Shown: positions 18,388 through 27,509, numbered from the stretch's first letter. The stretch is 64,000 nucleotides of DNA from an uncultured Draconibacterium sp. (GCA_947492175.1 CANLMQ010000014.1:1-64000); one strand, 5' to 3'. Translations and numbers: made by a program. Notes: a model not told the origin generated them from the letters alone.

Positions 18388-18650
18388 GTATGTGGAACCC
18401 AAAACATTGGGTTATATCTCTATTGTCGACTTGGGTTATCCCCCTAATTGGGGCGTGGAACCCAACTTTTTGTAAAAAGTAGTTCATCCAGTGGTTCTTT
18501 AAGTTGTTTGGTTCGGGCTTTATTGTAGGGTGGCAATTCATACTGTTTGGTTTTTAGTGGTTTAAATATAAACATAATATATATCATTTCAACTCCTTTT
18601 CTAAAATTTATATGTTTCGGCTGAAGTCCGTAATATGCTGTGTGGGTGTT

Positions 18651-18931
18651 CTTTGCGCTGGGTGTGGAGTAGTTTTCGCTCATGGCATAGTAGTTTTCGC
18701 AAGCTGCTGACTTGATTTCGCTGGTCGCGGAGATTATTTCTTTGCATCCGATGATGTTTTCTTTGCATCTGGTTATGTTTTCGCGAGCTTTGGTGTTGTT
18801 TTCTTTAAGTGCGGAGTTGTTTTCGCAACCTGGCATGGTCTTTTCTTTAACTCCCGTTATGTTTTCGCTACCTTGTATCATCATTTTACTCCTTTTGCCC
18901 ATGTTTTCGCTAACTCCCGACATGTTTTCTC
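18651..18931. repeat. Second 21-bp-period repeat array (about 14 units)
   Basis: The core GTTTTCGC or GTTTTCTT recurs at exactly 21-bp steps: 18672, 18693, 18714, 18735, 18756, 18777, 18798, 18819, 18840, 18861, 18882, 18903, 18924, with a weaker unit at 18651. Bases between cores vary. The period keeps a minus-strand frame (18444-18923) open with a heptapeptide rhythm, but I do not accept it as a gene. It differs in sequence from the array at 106-315 but has the same period, and also lies directly behind a minus-strand terminator. Confidence 0.85.
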
Positions 18932-18945
18932 TGTCCCGGAAATAA

Positions 18946-18984
18946 AAATCCCTCTTACCGATACTATTTATGGCAGAGGGATTT
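18946..18984 (-). terminator. Rho-independent terminator
   Basis: AAATCCCTCT (18946-18955) pairs with AGAGGGATTT (18975-18984). On the minus strand it is followed by a T-rich run. It would end a minus-strand transcript entering from above 19000. Confidence 0.75.
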
Positions 18985-18998
18985 CGTTTTTCAGTTGT

Positions 18999-19070
18999 TT
19001 AATCCATAATTGTTCTGGTCCGTTCGTATTCGCTGTAAAATTCCGTGCGGATAAACTTAAAGCCGATCAT
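18999..19070 (-). other. Short open frame or 3' gene remnant ahead of a terminator
   Basis: A 23-codon frame (MIGFKFIRTEFYSEYERT, then RTIMD) ends 15 bp before the terminator at 18946-18984. An in-frame stop lies five codons before its ATG. The composition is protein-like and the terminator implies transcription, so it may be the remnant of a deleted gene or a small peptide gene. I do not recognise it. Confidence 0.25.
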
Positions 19071-19286
19071 TAGAATATCACGTTTGTTTTAACCAGCTCG
19101 TCCTCCTTTTTTAGAGCCTGCCCGGCTTGCGCAGTCAGAGGATTTTTCTACTGTTTCCGGCAAAGATGAAGGGGCACTTCGCACAGGCTGCGTGAAAATA
19201 CGATGTGTCTGACTAACACCGGCATTTATGTCGGTGAGATGGAGTGTCCACATTCCCCGGACTTTAGTCCAATTTGCTGACATAAA

Positions 19287-19678
19287 GGGCTAAAGCCCAA
19301 TCTATAGATTACTTCTATTTTCCTGGCATGAATGCCAGGGTTAGTCATTATGTATATACTCACATCACATAACGGATTGCTTATAATTAGTCAATCCCCC
19401 TTCGCCAAGACTATCTTTTATGCACATCTTTTAGGTATTCTTCAAAGACAGCCTTGCGATGTCGTCCGGGAGAAGGGTAGAGCGTTGAACAACTTGCTTC
19501 GCCGGACGAGTTTGTTGTGGCTGATTTTCCCGGTGTTTCCTGCCTTCGCTGCACTCCGGCAGGCACACCGGGTTATTCACGTTTGACACCGCCAGCGTCA
19601 GAAAATCCCGGAGGGATTAAATGTGACTAACCCCGGGTAAACGATCCGTCAACTGACGGAGAGTACAACCCGGGGTAA
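19287..19678. repeat. REP-like hairpin group in the 18.4-19.9 kb gap
   Basis: Palindromes include GGGCT/AGCCC (19287-19298), CCTGGCAT/ATGCCAGG (19322-19339), AATCCC/GGGATT (19604-19618) and a nested element at 19628-19678, with outer arms TAACCCCGGGT and ACCCGGGGTA around an inner TCCGTC/GACGGA stem (19645-19660). No coding region in 19071-19890 is convincing; a frame at 19332-19586 runs across the palindromes. Confidence 0.6.
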
Positions 19679-19890
19679 TGGTAAAGGTTATTAAAAGGCG
19701 CATTCATTCAGTAGTTCGGAGAACAGGCATTACATGCGCCGCATCTCAGGGGTAGTTTAGGAAATAGCATTCGTAAATATTTGTGTATAAAGGGTAGTTC
19801 GCCAAGGGGGACAAAGCCTGTTTTTTTACGCCAGTCATTCGGTTTTCTTTTGTATTTTGGTGTTTTAAACGCCGATTAAATAACAGCTTT

Positions 19891-20772
19891 ATGTCGCGAA
19901 ATTTAAAACCATATTTGTATGCGGGTCTGGCCGTGTTGTTTTGGTCAACCGTAGCAACCTCATTTAAACTGGCGCTTCGCGAGTACGATTTTATTCAGCT
20001 TATATTTTATGTGTCGGTTGTAACGGTTTTATTGCTTTTTGTGGTCTTGCTGTTTCAACGAAAAACGCATTTAATTTTCAGGCAATCGAGGCGGCAGTGG
20101 TTGTATTCGTTGCTGATGGGGGCTTTTAATCCCCTACTTTACTACCTAGTGTTGTTTAAGGCCTACTCGCTGCTTCCGGCACAGGTGGCTCAGCCGCTAA
20201 ATATGATTTGGCCTATAACGCTGGCGCTGCTTTCGGTGCCATTGCTGGGGCAGAAAATTGGCTGGATTAGTTTTGTTGCCTTGCTGATTAGTTTTACCGG
20301 GGTAATTTTTATTTCGTCGCAGGGCGGCTTCGGTGGTTTTCAAAATACAAATATATTGGGCGTAATACTGGCTGTGGGAAGTTCGGTTTTGTGGTCGTTG
20401 TACTGGATTTTTAATGTTCGCGACCGCCGCGATCCGGTAGTGAAGCTATTTCTGAATTTTGCCGTCGGAATGGTTTACCTGGTTCCGGTAGTGGCTTTGT
20501 TTTCTTCGTTTCGGGTGAGTTGGGGAAGCGGTTTTGCGGCAGTTGTGTATTCAGGAATTTTCGAGGTTGGAATTACTTATGTGCTTTGGCTAAAAGCCAT
20601 GAATCTGACCCTCAGCAATGCCAAAATTGGTAATCTTGTTTTTTTTGCACCCTTTTTATCGTTGGTTTTTATACACCTTATTTTAAAAGAAACCATTTAT
20701 GTAACCACATTTATTGGCCTGATTTTTATTGTTTCAGGTGTTTTGTTTCAGCAACTGGACAGGAAGAGGTGA
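19891..20772 (+). CDS. EamA-family (DMT) transporter
   Basis: 293 residues with ten predicted membrane helices arranged as two EamA repeats (about 10-140 and 155-290). The loop RDRRDPVVKLF separates them. The length and plan fit drug/metabolite exporters of the inner membrane; the substrate, often an amino acid or metabolite, cannot be read. It stands alone between repeat-rich gaps. The 800-bp gap after it (20773-21573) holds no gene I can support, only a hairpin CCTGCC/GGCAGG near 21152-21171 and short repeat debris. Confidence 0.88.
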   Translation: MSRNLKPYLYAGLAVLFWSTVATSFKLALREYDFIQLIFYVSVVTVLLLFVVLLFQRKTHLIFRQSRRQWLYSLLMGAFNPLLYYLVLFKAYSLLPAQVAQPLNMIWPITLALLSVPLLGQKIGWISFVALLISFTGVIFISSQGGFGGFQNTNILGVILAVGSSVLWSLYWIFNVRDRRDPVVKLFLNFAVGMVYLVPVVALFSSFRVSWGSGFAAVVYSGIFEVGITYVLWLKAMNLTLSNAKIGNLVFFAPFLSLVFIHLILKETIYVTTFIGLIFIVSGVLFQQLDRKR

Positions 20773-21573
20773 GGTGATTACTTTTCACTGAACGAATGGC
20801 GGATGGACTCTATCTGATAGGCTATTTTTTACGCCCAAAAGATATCATGAGATTTGAGCTGCCTATGACTACACCACGAAGTTCACATTAAGCTAGTAGC
20901 TTTTGTCTTCAAGCCAGACGGGCTCTTTCTTTTTCAGTCGATGAAAAGAAAGCAAAAATCTTGTCAAAAATAACCTTTACATTTTTTCAATGTGTCGAAT
21001 TAGCCCGACTGACGGATTTTTGACGAGCCCGTACAAGTTTTTCTTCAAAGTCCGCCTTCGAGAAAAAGCGTAAAGAAACGAGCTTGCGAGTTACAGTGAG
21101 TACCTTTAAAATAATCAATAATAACGAACTGAAAATAAATGAAGAGAACGCCTGCCTGCCGGTAGGCAGGTTAAGAAATCAAGTCTGTTCGACGCTCGTT
21201 AGACCTGAGATACGAAGGGCTAAAAGGAGGAGTTTCTTGATTTTAGTGAACGGAATTTATTTTTAGCTTTTTATCGGCAGCGGTGGCTTTCCTGCCTGGC
21301 TGCGCAGTCAGACAGGTTTGAATCCTTTTTCACTCGTCTGATTATTGTTTATTTAATTGGCGACTCGTGTAATTCGCAAGCTCATTTCAGCTAGAGGAAA
21401 AAGTATTTCCTGTCTGGAAAGCCGGGGAGAGTTGAATAAAATGAGCAGAGAGGTTGATTCTGATAATTTGTGTGTAGAACGAACCCAAAAACTTTTTGCA
21501 GTTGGCTGGGGGTAATTTCTGTCAAAATTGAAATAAATTTCAGCGGCTTGTAAGTAAATAGTATTTTTAGCCA

Positions 21574-22125
21574 ATGGATAAACCACTTCGCATATTAGGA
21601 ATTGATCCCGGGACTACGGTTACCGGTTATGGGTTGGTAGAAATACGCAATAAAAAACCCGTGATTCTGCACATGGGAAACATTACTCCCAAAAAATACT
21701 CCGACCATTATATGCGGTTGAAATATTTGCATCAGCGAGCATTGCATTTGGTGGAAGAATACAAACCGGATGTAATGGCAATTGAAGCACCGTTTTACGG
21801 GAAAAACGTACAGTCGATGTTAAAACTGGGGCGTGGTCAGGGCGTTTTAATGGCGGCTGCATTAATGCACAATGTGCCGATTCACGAATATGCACCACTG
21901 TCGGTTAAACAGGCCATTACCGGAATGGGACGTGCCTCGAAAGAACAGGTGGCTTATTTCCTTCAAAAAGTATATAACTTAAAAGACCTCGACAAAGTGC
22001 TCGACGAAACCGATGCAGTTGCAGTTGCTATTTGTCATTTTATACAATTAAACAAACCGCAAAAGTCGAAGGAGTATAAAAACTGGACCGATTTCGTCAA
22101 AAAAAATCCTGGAAAAGTAAAATAG
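21574..22125 (+). CDS. ruvC: Holliday junction resolvase RuvC
   Basis: 183 residues. It cleaves four-way junctions with RuvAB during recombinational repair. The four catalytic acids are present: D11 in GIDPGTTVTGYG, E71 in AIEAPFYGKN, and D144/D147 in LDETDAVAVAICH. The conserved YAPLSVKQAITGMGRASKEQV (about 106-126) is also there. It is monocistronic here, with no ruvA or ruvB beside it. The 365-bp gap after it (22126-22490) holds only scattered non-coding repeat-like sequence (ATTCGTG motifs). Confidence 0.97.
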   Translation: MDKPLRILGIDPGTTVTGYGLVEIRNKKPVILHMGNITPKKYSDHYMRLKYLHQRALHLVEEYKPDVMAIEAPFYGKNVQSMLKLGRGQGVLMAAALMHNVPIHEYAPLSVKQAITGMGRASKEQVAYFLQKVYNLKDLDKVLDETDAVAVAICHFIQLNKPQKSKEYKNWTDFVKKNPGKVK

Positions 22126-22490
22126 ACACTTTACTCAAAAGCTGTTCAGAAATAACATGCATTTTGCCTTATCAGGCGGATTTTACTCTTTGTCTTGCCA
22201 CAAAGAGTAAACAGAAAAGTCAAGACTGCTTTTTCTCTTCACCTTCCATCTTTATCCAGACCAAGTTCTCGCGGGTGATCTCCTCAAGTCTTCGGAGCTT
22301 CCCGAGTTCACTAAGTCTGGATTTCGGTTCCAGGTTTGATAAAAAGAGGCCAGCTCCCGCATTTTGTTGTAAGATTAACTTGCAGCTTTGCAGCCCGCTT
22401 TATCCACAAATTTCACGAATTAGCACGAATTGAAAATCGTCTGGAGGATCTTATTTTTTTGTGTAATTGGTGTAATTCGTGGACAATAAT

Positions 22491-23660
22491 TTATCCAAAA
22501 GCCTTTTCCAGTCTGTTAAGTGCTTCTTGTAAAACACTTCGCGGACAACCAATATTTATACGCAGCCAGCCATCGCCACCCGTACCAAAACGGCCACCAT
22601 CGTTTAAAGCAACCCCGGCATTTTCGAGCAGGAATTTCATCAGATCGTCATTTTTCATTCCATAATCGGTAAAATCCATCCAAATCAGGTAGGTCGCTTC
22701 CGGGCTCATAACTTTTACGCGGGGGAGTTTGGCCTTCATAAAATCGTTAACCAGTTGGAAATTACCCCAAAGGTACCCGAGCATTTGTTCCAGCCACTCG
22801 TCGCCGTGTGTGTAAGCCGCCTCAAGTGCAATCGTTCCAAAAATATTTCCCATTCCAAGGTGGCCAACACCGATGGTTCTTTCGTAGCGGGCAAACTTAG
22901 CTTTGTTGGGTATAATTACCATCGACGAAGTTAGTCCGGCTACATTAAATGTTTTGCTGGGCGCCATCGAAATCATGCAGTTTTGGGCTACTTCTTCCGA
23001 AATGCTGGCAAGCGGAATATGTTTGTGCCCTTCAAAAATCAAATCAGAATGTATCTCATCCGAAATAATCATGATTTTATTTTCCAGGCAAATATCGGTA
23101 AGTGCAGTTAACTCTTCACGAGTCCACACCATTCCTCCCGGGTTTTGAGGATTGCAAAGCATTAAAAGTTTGGTGTTTTCGTCAATTTTCGATTTTAAAT
23201 CTTCCAAATCGAAGGTGTAACGACCGTTTTCAATCTTTAACGGATTTTCTATCATTTTTCGTTTTGTGCCTTTAACGCAGTCAAAAAACGGGAAATAAAC
23301 AGGTGGTTGCACGATTACACCGTCGCCGGGTTTCGAGAATGTTTCAATGGCAAAAGTTAAGCCTGCTACTACGCCCGGGCTAAATGAAATCCATTCTTTT
23401 TTGATTTCCCAGTTGTGGCGGCGTTTCATCCAGTTAATAATGGCATTGAAATAGGAATCGGGACGAAAAGTGTAACCAAATATTTCGTGTTCGGCGCGCT
23501 TTCTTATGGCATCTACAATAAAATCGGGAGTTTTAAAATCCATATCGGCTACCCAAAGCGGAAGCAGGTCGTCTGATTTAAAAAATGTTTCCAGGGCATC
23601 GTGTTTCAGGCAGTTGGTTCCTTTGCGTGGAACTATTTCATCGAAATTGTATTTTTTCAT
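22491..23660 (-). CDS. MalY/PatB-type PLP enzyme (cystathionine beta-lyase-like)
   Basis: 389 residues, fold-type I aminotransferase class. The PLP lysine is K236 in SMAPSKTFNVAGL, the ring-nitrogen Asp is D201 in ISDEIHSDL, and NPQNPGG (170-176) and WVADMDFKTP (36-45) are the family signatures. MalY/PatB enzymes are C-S lyases that release thiols or homocysteine from cysteine conjugates, rather than true transaminases. It is the last of three minus-strand genes with the lipid A deacylase-like and ComB-like genes, about 90 bp gaps each, possibly one transcript. Confidence 0.92.
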   Translation of the reverse strand: MKKYNFDEIVPRKGTNCLKHDALETFFKSDDLLPLWVADMDFKTPDFIVDAIRKRAEHEIFGYTFRPDSYFNAIINWMKRRHNWEIKKEWISFSPGVVAGLTFAIETFSKPGDGVIVQPPVYFPFFDCVKGTKRKMIENPLKIENGRYTFDLEDLKSKIDENTKLLMLCNPQNPGGMVWTREELTALTDICLENKIMIISDEIHSDLIFEGHKHIPLASISEEVAQNCMISMAPSKTFNVAGLTSSMVIIPNKAKFARYERTIGVGHLGMGNIFGTIALEAAYTHGDEWLEQMLGYLWGNFQLVNDFMKAKLPRVKVMSPEATYLIWMDFTDYGMKNDDLMKFLLENAGVALNDGGRFGTGGDGWLRINIGCPRSVLQEALNRLEKAFG

Positions 23661-23752
23661 ATTAGTAACAAATTAAATACAAGGCTTTAGGCATTATTAA
23701 ATGCTGTAATCCCATTTTTGTTCGCCGAAGATAACTGAATTCTCTTTTCTTC

Positions 23753-24865
23753 TCAATTTTTGACCCTTGGAAATCGATATCCAATTCCAAATTCCAATAC
23801 CTGTGCTTTAAACAAAGGCACTGCCCTGATAGTGGCAACTCCGATTATATTTTTCAAATAATATTTTGCTCCAACTTTGTAATAAGCACGTGAGATGTAG
23901 TTTGTATCATCTCCGAAGAAAAAACCGTAGGCTCCGTAAAAGCTACCTCTTCCAAGCATGAATTCTCCCTGTATGTTTGGCCCGAATCTAAAACTCAAAT
24001 CAGCATCTCCGGTATAATTTAAATGCGAAATGGCGTATTTGTTTAAGGCTTCGTCGTTTATAAAATCAATGCCAAATCCCAGTTTATTTATCGGATTTAT
24101 TTGTTTCGAATAGTTTAACGAAGCTGCGCAAAACAGAAAACGCTGGTCGAAATCTTTTATTTTGTTGGTACCGAACGATGAATAAGCCCAGAATTCATTT
24201 TTTATAAAGGGAGGGTGGTCTTCTTTGGGTGGTTTCATTTTTTCAGTTTGATTTTCAAATTCCCAGCCAAGTGTAAGCAGATTGTTTAACGAATTAATTC
24301 CAAGATTTGGGGCTTTAATCAGTCCGTTCGAGAAGTGGTTTAAACCAAAAGAATATTCAAAGTAAATTGGATGAAAACGCAGTTTTGTATATAACTGGGC
24401 TTCACCGGCAATGTTGATATGTGAACTGATTGCCTGGTTCTCGGCATTTGAAATCTCGTTGTAGGTTTTTGACAGATAGGCGAGTCCTGCAGCGCATTTA
24501 AACCCGATATCGAAATGAGTAGGTTGTTTTAGAAACGAAAATTGTAAAAATGATGTAAGTGCATGAGCGTTTCCAATTGTATCTGGATTGTTAAACGACT
24601 TGAATTTGTAATTAAATCCGTAGTTGGGGTAATTATAATACTTTCTCCAGTGTGCTCCCGATTTGTTCTTTAGCGTGTAACTAACAGAAAAACCATTTAC
24701 CGGATTGTGCGAAATGGATTCTACCTTTCGGGTGTGTACCAGAATTGATCCATACGTGTAGGAAATATCAATGCTCTCCTGCGAATATACATAATAAGGG
24801 GAAGTTACTATTAAAAATAGTAGTGCAAGGAAAAGTCGCAGGCGCATTTGTATCTTATTCGGCAT
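23753..24865 (-). CDS. PagL-like lipid A deacylase / acyloxyacyl hydrolase barrel
   Basis: About 370 residues from MPNKIQMRLRLFLALL (ATG at 24865). The frame extends to 24916, but the signal peptide fits the later start. The sequence is rich in amphipathic strands and ends in an aromatic strand typical of outer-membrane barrels. The motif HFSNGLIKAPNLGINS (about 195) carries the His-Ser pair found in PagL-type 3-O-deacylases. It may remodel lipid A acyl chains in the outer membrane. The catalytic call rests on this motif alone. Confidence 0.75.
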   Translation of the reverse strand: MPNKIQMRLRLFLALLFLIVTSPYYVYSQESIDISYTYGSILVHTRKVESISHNPVNGFSVSYTLKNKSGAHWRKYYNYPNYGFNYKFKSFNNPDTIGNAHALTSFLQFSFLKQPTHFDIGFKCAAGLAYLSKTYNEISNAENQAISSHINIAGEAQLYTKLRFHPIYFEYSFGLNHFSNGLIKAPNLGINSLNNLLTLGWEFENQTEKMKPPKEDHPPFIKNEFWAYSSFGTNKIKDFDQRFLFCAASLNYSKQINPINKLGFGIDFINDEALNKYAISHLNYTGDADLSFRFGPNIQGEFMLGRGSFYGAYGFFFGDDTNYISRAYYKVGAKYYLKNIIGVATIRAVPLFKAQVLEFGIGYRFPRVKN

Positions 24866-25008
24866 AGTGGCCCTGGTTTTATGGCAACTGTGTTTATGTT
24901 GTATTAAGTAAAACAAGTTACTGTTTTTATGGCAAATATTTGAAAGGGAGAAATTATTTTGAAAGGAAAGCTAATCCGGAGAGATTATGGCTTGGTTAGC
25001 CCAGTATA

Positions 25009-25698
25009 CTACACTTCTATTTTTTCAAGATAATTAAGGTCTTTTTCTGTTTTCACTTTTAATACAAAATCGAAACGATTCAGATCGAGACAAAGGGCAA
25101 AGTCCTCTTGCGGTGACCAGCTTTGTTTTTGCGGATCGAAAAAACGGGCACCATCGCCATTTTTTATGGTTTCAACCATTTTTACAAAATCGCTGTTTTT
25201 TCCTTCCAGTTCATTTTTTATGTATTGGGCGCAAAGGGTATCTTCATCGGTTGGGTACTGGCAGGCATAACCCATACAAACCAGAGAAACGGTTTGAGGT
25301 TGTGTTTGTTGTATGTAGCGAACAATGGCACCGGCATTAACAAAACTTCCGGTGAGAATTTCGCTGGCTTTTGTAGCACCCACAATTCCCTGCGTTCCCG
25401 AACTTGTTGTATGTATCATTTTTTTGGCAAGTATGGTTGCTTTTAGTAATTGCGACGGAGAATTTCCAAAGTCGAAGCCCTGGGGTTTTATTTCGTTGCG
25501 TTCGCCTACTAAGATGCTGTCAGGATTGTTCTTTTTTAAAGAATAAGCCAGTTCTATGTTACCAACCGGGTATATTTTGGTAACTCCCTTCTCCACTGCA
25601 TAACATGCAGTGGAGAAGGCTCTGAATACATCGATAATTATTGTTGTTCCGGTTGCAGCTCTGGCTCCGTCGAGTAGCTGGAGTATGTTTATGTTCAT
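25009..25698 (-). CDS. 2-phosphosulfolactate phosphatase-like protein (ComB family)
   Basis: 229 residues. Family landmarks are IIDVFRAFST (21-30), the GERNEIKPQGFDFGNSP segment (about 65-81) and HTTSSGTQGI (about 95-104). ComB removes phosphate from 2-phosphosulfolactate to give sulfolactate, a coenzyme M step in methanogens. Bacterial homologues occur in sulfonate pathways, and many are of unknown role. No ComA or ComC is in the window. It heads a minus-strand trio with the deacylase and the C-S lyase. Confidence 0.85.
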   Translation of the reverse strand: MNINILQLLDGARAATGTTIIIDVFRAFSTACYAVEKGVTKIYPVGNIELAYSLKKNNPDSILVGERNEIKPQGFDFGNSPSQLLKATILAKKMIHTTSSGTQGIVGATKASEILTGSFVNAGAIVRYIQQTQPQTVSLVCMGYACQYPTDEDTLCAQYIKNELEGKNSDFVKMVETIKNGDGARFFDPQKQSWSPQEDFALCLDLNRFDFVLKVKTEKDLNYLEKIEV

Positions 25699-25786
25699 TT
25701 TGTAATGGATTTGCGTGAATGTAAATAAAAATTATTTAATATAACTGACGAATACGTGGCATGAAAATTGATATAAAATGTGCACA

Positions 25787-25911
25787 ATGTTGTAAAGTGC
25801 AATAATAGAGACTGATAGGTGGCTTTTAATTTATCTGGATACTACTTCACGTTAAATTATCATTTAAATTACAATTGTTTAATACATGTTGTGCAGCACA
25901 TATGTTGTAAA
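25787..25911. promoter_or_regulatory. Repeated motif GCACA(T)ATGTTGTAAA in a divergent intergenic region
   Basis: ATGTTGTAAA occurs at 25787-25796 and 25902-25911, each preceded by GCACA, 115 bp apart. The second copy lies just upstream of the -7 element at 25917 and within further dyads (TGTGC-A-GCACA). The arrangement suggests a regulator binding site for the secreted-protein gene, comB, or both. Confidence 0.4.
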
Positions 25912-25916
25912 ACATG

Positions 25917-25924
25917 TATGTTTG
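25917..25924 (+). promoter_or_regulatory. -7 promoter element of the small secreted protein gene
   Basis: TATGTTTG fits TAnnTTTG exactly and lies 38 bp before the ATG at 25962. A TTG at 25889-25891 is a possible, slightly distant, -33 element. Confidence 0.55.
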
Positions 25925-25961
25925 TCGCGTCATTCATCGTTAAACTAAAAATTGAATGGTT

Positions 25962-26546
25962 ATGAAAACAATTAAATTATTATCGACAGTTTTAGCTGTA
26001 GCAATTGTAGCAGTTGCTACTGCAGTAGAGAAACCGAAAATGCTCGTTGTTCCATTAACAGCCAACCGGGCAATCGTTTCTATTCAAAACGACAATGCTG
26101 CTTTATTTGAATTAAGTATTTCTGCCGAAGACGGAGAGCTGGTATATTATAAACAATCTGCCAAGCCACTAAATAATTATCAAAAAATCTTTGATTTTGA
26201 GGCGCTTGAAAATGGTAATTATACCATGGATTTGAAAGTAAACGATACGCAGTTGTCAAAAGAGTTCAGGGTGGCTTCTAAAGAAATCGAAGTTGGAAAA
26301 TCGAAATTGCGTTTCGATCCTTATTTTAATTATTCTGATAATGTATTGAAGTTTTCTTATTTAAACTTCGATCAGGAGAATTTTAGTCTCAATATTTATG
26401 ATAAAAATGGTTTGGTTTACGAAAAAAATATTGGTAAAGACTTTAATATTTCAACCGGATACGATTTGTCTCGTTTGTCGGAAGGGAAATATGACGTAGT
26501 GCTGAGTTCTTACAACAATGAATTTAGATTTAGTTTAGAAAAATAG
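25962..26546 (+). CDS. Small secreted beta-rich protein
   Basis: About 194 residues from the second of two adjacent ATGs (25956, 25962). The signal peptide is MKTIKLLSTVLAVAIVAVAT. The mature protein looks like a tandem of Ig-like or fibronectin-like strands (LVVPLTANRAIVSIQN, then NGNYTMDLKVND). The C-terminal block SRLSEGKYDVVLSSYNNEFRF echoes sorting-domain-like strands. I recognise no catalytic motif. A diverged, frameshifted paralogue follows at 26872. It has its own promoter and terminator. Confidence 0.75.
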   Translation: MKTIKLLSTVLAVAIVAVATAVEKPKMLVVPLTANRAIVSIQNDNAALFELSISAEDGELVYYKQSAKPLNNYQKIFDFEALENGNYTMDLKVNDTQLSKEFRVASKEIEVGKSKLRFDPYFNYSDNVLKFSYLNFDQENFSLNIYDKNGLVYEKNIGKDFNISTGYDLSRLSEGKYDVVLSSYNNEFRFSLEK

Positions 26547-26567
26547 ATTAGAAAAGATTATTGGTTT

Positions 26568-26609
26568 AAAGGCCGTTATTCGTCATTCGACGAATGGCGG
26601 CCTTTTTTT
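26568..26609 (+). terminator. Rho-independent terminator of the secreted-protein gene
   Basis: AAAGGCCG with further pairing (TTCGTC/GACGAA) and CGGCC followed by seven or more T. It is a long strong hairpin 21 bp after the stop. The remainder of the gap to 26872 has a GTTACAC/GTGTAAC inverted repeat (26698-26733) and no gene. Confidence 0.9.
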
Positions 26610-26871
26610 ATATAAACAACTTGGTGTGGTAAACGAACGCTTATGTTTTTTAGGTTAACCTGTTTTTAGTGGCATTTTGTACGTTGGTATTCATTGTGTT
26701 ACACTTTGTCGATAAGTTTTGTTTTTGTGTAACTAGTTGTTTGATTTGGAGTCAACTAAATAGAGAACAATTAATTAGTAAGTCGGGAAACAGATTATGG
26801 TATTCTTGAGTAGCAAGGGTCTTGTGCGTGTTTCTTCGATTGCCATTGAAAACTTTTAAACATTAAAGAAA

Positions 26872-27457
26872 ATGAAAACAAGAACCTGGATTTTAATAAC
26901 CATGGCTTTTTTTATTGTAGCAACAGGATTTGCCACCGATTACCCAAAAATAAATGTCGTTCCTGTTGAAAAGGATAAAGCTATGGTTGCCTATCAGTCG
27001 TCTGAATCTTCGCCTTTGGAGATTACTTTAACAGATAACGATGGAGACATTCTGTACTTTAAGAAAACAAAAAAGAGTTATTACGAGTATCGGAAGACTT
27101 TCGATTTTTCGATGTTGCGCGATGGAGAGTATAATGTTTGTGTGAATTTTGGCAACCGCAGCATTTCGAGGAGTATTCATGTTAAAAATGAAAGTATTAC
27201 AGTTGGGGTTTCGCAGAGACTTTTCGAACCTTGCTTTTCAATGAAAGAAGGCATGCTTGATGTGTCGTTTTTTAATTGTGCACAGAAGCAGGTGTATTTA
27301 AATATTTACAAAGATGGCGAATATGTGAACAGTGTAAAATTTAGGAAAGGAGTTAGCTATTCAGAAGCGATTGGATCTGAGTAATCTGAAACATGGGGAA
27401 TATGAAATTGTATTAACAGATATATTTAAAGATCACAAATACGTTGCGCATTTGTAG
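26872..27457 (+). pseudogene. Frameshifted paralogue of the small secreted protein
   Basis: The frame from the ATG at 26872 has a signal peptide (ending near TGFAT) and aligns along its length with the protein at 25962 (LEITLTDNDGDILYFKK against LFELSISAEDGELVYYK). It stops early, at a TAA at about 27382-27384. Moving by one base near 27368 continues the homology to a TAG at 27455-27457: LDLSNLKHGEYEIVL matches YDLSRLSEGKYDVVL in the paralogue. A one-base insertion, or a sequencing error, has removed about 30 C-terminal residues from the intact form. Confidence 0.8.
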
Positions 27458-27479
27458 ATTTAGCTTTTCGTTTTGGAGA

Positions 27480-27509
27480 AGAGGTTCCTGATTGGGGCCT
27501 CTTTTTTTG
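27480..27509 (+). terminator. Rho-independent terminator after the frameshifted gene
   Basis: AGAGGttCC, loop TGATT, GGggCCTCT, then seven T. It sits where the unshifted gene would end (27457), supporting the longer original frame. The rest of 27510-27754 shows no gene. Confidence 0.8.

Noticed and set aside
18444..18923. A 159-codon minus-strand frame over the second 21-bp array
   Set aside because: The open frame follows from the 21-bp period; the sequence has low complexity and no recognisable domain. Recorded as a repeat.
106..18931. CRISPR arrays at the two repeat loci
   Set aside because: The period is only 21 bp, there is no constant repeat with unique spacers of CRISPR length, and no cas genes are present.
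19332..19586. A short plus-strand frame
   Set aside because: It crosses REP-like palindromes, has no typical start context and shows no protein-like pattern.
26698..26733. GTTACAC/GTGTAAC inverted repeat as an operator for the frameshifted gene
   Set aside because: Seven base pairs with a 22-bp spacer in AT-rich DNA, far (about 140 bp) from the start; chance is likely.
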